Positions 62,181 to 64,000 of a stretch of 64,000 nt of DNA are shown piece after piece. The notes beneath the pieces are model-generated. The model saw only the letters and a program-made list of their open reading frames with translations. It did no database searches and was not told the origin of the DNA. Within the stretch, counting starts at the first letter, position 1. Each line of letters starts with the position of its first letter. A program made the position numbers and the translations under genes. The stretch is from Pedosphaera parvula Ellin514 (GTDB lineage Bacteria > Verrucomicrobiota > Verrucomicrobiia > Limisphaerales > Pedosphaeraceae), in assembly GCF_000172555.1 (NCBI RefSeq), contig NZ_ABOX02000018.1, positions 1 through 64,000 of the forward strand, in the 5' to 3' direction.

Positions 62181-63833
62181 ATGGACGAACCGACGCGAAA
62201 AAGAGCACCTCTTTGGTTCAAGCTTGGATCAGCGGTAACTGCTTGTGCCGCCATTTTCTTTGTCTTTCGTCACGTCGACATGTCGGATTTGGTGCGCACG
62301 TTCCACCACGCCCATCCCGGTTGGTTGCTCGTCTCCATCGCGTTCTACGGAATTGTTTTTCCTCCCAGCGCCTGGAGATGGCACCTGATGTTGCGGTTGA
62401 CCGGCAACGCGGTTCATTTTGGCGCCACCTTCACCATGTCTCTTATTGGACATTTTTTCTATACGTTACTTTTTGGAGTAGCCGGTGGCGACCTGGCCAA
62501 ATCCGCCCTCTATGCAAGCTGGTACCAGCTACCCCTCCCGGAGATTCTCGCGGCAGCCCCATTGGATCGTTTGCTCGGTTTTGGAGGTTTAATAATTTTT
62601 ATAATACTTTCTTTCAGCCTGGCCGCGTGGAACGGCGCCTTCTTTCAGTTAAATACCAGCTCCCTCCATATTTCGACTGCATGGATATTAATCACCCTGG
62701 TCCTGATTGGTTTGGCCGTGGCGTTGTTCATGAAGTTCGGACGTATACCGGGAGTAGCAAAGTGGCTGCAAGCATTGCGATTCAGCCTGGCTCAAATGAT
62801 GGTTTCCAAAAGCATTGTGCTGCAGGGAGTGGCCTGCGGTTTCCTGGTTCAAGTGGGCCTGGCAGGTTCACTGGCGCTCAGCTTGCAAGCTGTCAGCCAT
62901 ACAGAGATACCGTGGGGGCAGTTGCTTTGGACCTTTCCCATCATCTGCATCATTAGTGCCGTTCCCTTTACCGTGGCTGGCCTGGGTTTCCGCGAAGGTG
63001 CTGCGTTGAGCCTTCTCGGTCTTTATGGAATTTCACCTGCCGACGCCGTTGCGGCTTCCCTCCTCACTCTCGTTGGCCGGCTGGCGTGGGCTGCCGTGGG
63101 TGGAATGGTGTTGTGGAAGGAACGTCAGTTTCAAACCAAAAGCCGGCCTTTGCCCAGGACGATCTCCGTCATCATTCCGACCTACAACGAAGCCCAATGC
63201 CTGCCTGAAACCATCCATCACGCGCGAGCCATTCCCGAGGTATCAGAAATTATTGTGGTTGATGGCGGCAGCAAGGATGGGACCCGCGAAGTGGCTGCGG
63301 CCTTAGGCTGTAAAGTAATGCAATGTGCTCCAGGCCGGGGGGGACAGATGCGTCTCGGCGCGGCACAGGCCAGTGGCGACATAGTTTTACTCTTGCATGC
63401 GGATACCTGGCTTTCCGCAAATGCCGGCAGGGCTGCAATTTCCTGCCTTCGAGATGTGCACGTGGCAGGCGGTGGATTTTGGAAGCAATTTCGTGCTGCG
63501 CCTGCTTTGCTGCTCGGTTCCCGTCTTAAATGCGCCATTCGACTTTATCTTGGCCGTCGCATTTTGGGAGATCAAACAATGTTCTTCCGGCGGGAAACTC
63601 TGGAGTCCGTTGGAGGTGTGCCCGACATGCCGCTCATGGAAGAGTTTGAACTTTGTCGGCGTTTGCGAAGGGTAGGTAGAATTGCCCTGGCCGAAAGCAC
63701 CGTGCTTACTTCTGCCAGACGCTTCACCAGGCGCGGAGTGATTCGAACCTATCTGTTGATGTGGCGGGTAACCTGGCGATACCGGTTGGGCGCTTCGCCA
63801 CAGGAACTGCGTAAATTGTACGAACAGCCTTAG
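62181..63833 (+). CDS. Fused LPG-synthase-TM-like (UPF0104) and family 2 glycosyltransferase
   Basis: 550 residues. The N-terminal 310 residues have seven or eight membrane helices with motifs of the UPF0104/lysylphosphatidylglycerol synthetase TM family (AHPGWLLVSIAFYGI, AWRWHLML, GVAGGDLAKSALYA, PFTVAGLGFREGAAL). From about 325 on, a glycosyltransferase 2 of the TIGR04283 type: SVIIPTYNEAQCLPETI, EIIVVDGGSKDGTREVA, GRGGQMRLGAAQASGDIVLLLHAD, GDQTMFFRRETLESVGG, MEEFELCRRLRRVGR. The fusion suggests a lipid-linked sugar is made at the membrane and passed on by the membrane half. The sugar and acceptor are not predictable. Confidence 0.88.
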   Translation: MDEPTRKRAPLWFKLGSAVTACAAIFFVFRHVDMSDLVRTFHHAHPGWLLVSIAFYGIVFPPSAWRWHLMLRLTGNAVHFGATFTMSLIGHFFYTLLFGVAGGDLAKSALYASWYQLPLPEILAAAPLDRLLGFGGLIIFIILSFSLAAWNGAFFQLNTSSLHISTAWILITLVLIGLAVALFMKFGRIPGVAKWLQALRFSLAQMMVSKSIVLQGVACGFLVQVGLAGSLALSLQAVSHTEIPWGQLLWTFPIICIISAVPFTVAGLGFREGAALSLLGLYGISPADAVAASLLTLVGRLAWAAVGGMVLWKERQFQTKSRPLPRTISVIIPTYNEAQCLPETIHHARAIPEVSEIIVVDGGSKDGTREVAAALGCKVMQCAPGRGGQMRLGAAQASGDIVLLLHADTWLSANAGRAAISCLRDVHVAGGGFWKQFRAAPALLLGSRLKCAIRLYLGRRILGDQTMFFRRETLESVGGVPDMPLMEEFELCRRLRRVGRIALAESTVLTSARRFTRRGVIRTYLLMWRVTWRYRLGASPQELRKLYEQP

Positions 63834-64000
63834 CTTGGAAGCGACGGTGGCATCGCACTTGTGCCCGTAACGCTGGCCTGTCCGATGGCACGGCGCACCG
63901 CTACCATGAACTCCTCGTAATTGATCGGCTTCTGAAAGAAGGCAATGGCACCGGCCTCGAGAGCCTTCTCCTTAAATGTTTCTGCTTGATTTGAAGTGAT
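63830..64000 (-). CDS. Response regulator receiver domain, C-terminal part (partial)
   Basis: The minus strand at the right edge encodes 56 codons ending in TAA at 63830. The sequence (ITSNQAETFKEKALEAGAIAFFQKPINYEEFMVAVRRAIG) is the last third of a CheY-like receiver, with the conserved Lys-Pro (QKPI) and the closing helix. A short Ser/Pro tail follows, so no output domain is attached at the C terminus. It is truncated by the window and overlaps the glycosyltransferase stop by 4 bp in a convergent arrangement. Confidence 0.85.
   Translation of the reverse strand: MTSNQAETFKEKALEAGAIAFFQKPINYEEFMVAVRRAIGQASVTGTSAMPPSLPS

Overview
The window most likely comes from a soil- or freshwater-type member of the Verrucomicrobiota, near Pedosphaera. 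The 5' end of the 16S rRNA at the left edge carries a Verrucomicrobia-like start. Several gene families fit the same group: paired DUF1501 and PSCyt1/DUF1549/DUF1553 proteins, many DUF1559-like pseudopilins, secreted proteins ending in the recurrent 'Y-x-[IL]-x-x-S-T-x-L-x-x-W ... FYR/FFR' C-terminal module, an ADOP permease, and an ECF sigma factor fused to a membrane and export domain. Base composition is moderate, roughly 50-55% G+C by eye. No insertion sequence, phage or CRISPR array was seen.

Layout. 1-4.4 kb: 16S rRNA 5' end (minus), TPR lipoprotein, GNAT acetyltransferase, MORN/YwqK-like gene with an odd zinc-ribbon reading frame behind its stop, and a dipeptide epimerase. 5.1-10.1 kb: a tight four-gene operon of a WXG100 protein, two small helical proteins and a 1295-aa membrane-anchored FtsK/EssC-like ATPase, resembling a minimal type VII secretion system in a diderm. 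10.2-18.9 kb: DEAD-box helicase, a pseudopilin/glycoside hydrolase/secreted-protein cluster, an unknown protein and a Nudix hydrolase. 19.2-31.5 kb: a three-gene NRPS-PKS-NRPS assembly line (C-A-PCP, KS-AT-KR-DH-ACP, C-A-PCP). The adenylation signatures read by eye suggest glycine and alanine, and the AT looks malonyl-specific. No thioesterase, reductase or phosphopantetheinyl transferase is in view. A CapA-like gene converges on its end.

32.7-43.7 kb: a repeat-bearing intergenic region, a McsA-like zinc protein, three tandem pseudopilins behind an ECF sigma/membrane fusion protein, and an efflux operon (PadR, ADOP permease, ATPase, adaptor) with a palindromic PadR-type operator. 43.7-52.5 kb: a graveyard of serpin and secreted-protein fragments, a membrane protein, an intact serpin lipoprotein, an Ig-like protein with a pseudopilin-type tail, and a 1251-aa secreted protein. 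52.7-56.7 kb: a NarL-type regulator and a large histidine kinase with a PA14 sensor region. A 22-bp element occurs both upstream of the regulator and upstream of the 1251-aa gene, suggesting that this two-component system controls itself and that neighbour. 56.8-64 kb: tRNA-Gly(GCC), DUF1501/PSCyt1 pair, BON lipoprotein, a flippase-like/glycosyltransferase fusion, and the end of a response regulator.

The best candidates for undescribed biology are the WXG100/FtsK operon, the small NRPS-PKS line with its unusual KR-before-DH order and a sharply GC-rich block in one adenylation domain, and the regulator element shared between 52.7 and 53.4 kb. All functions are read from sequence by eye; no database search was run.
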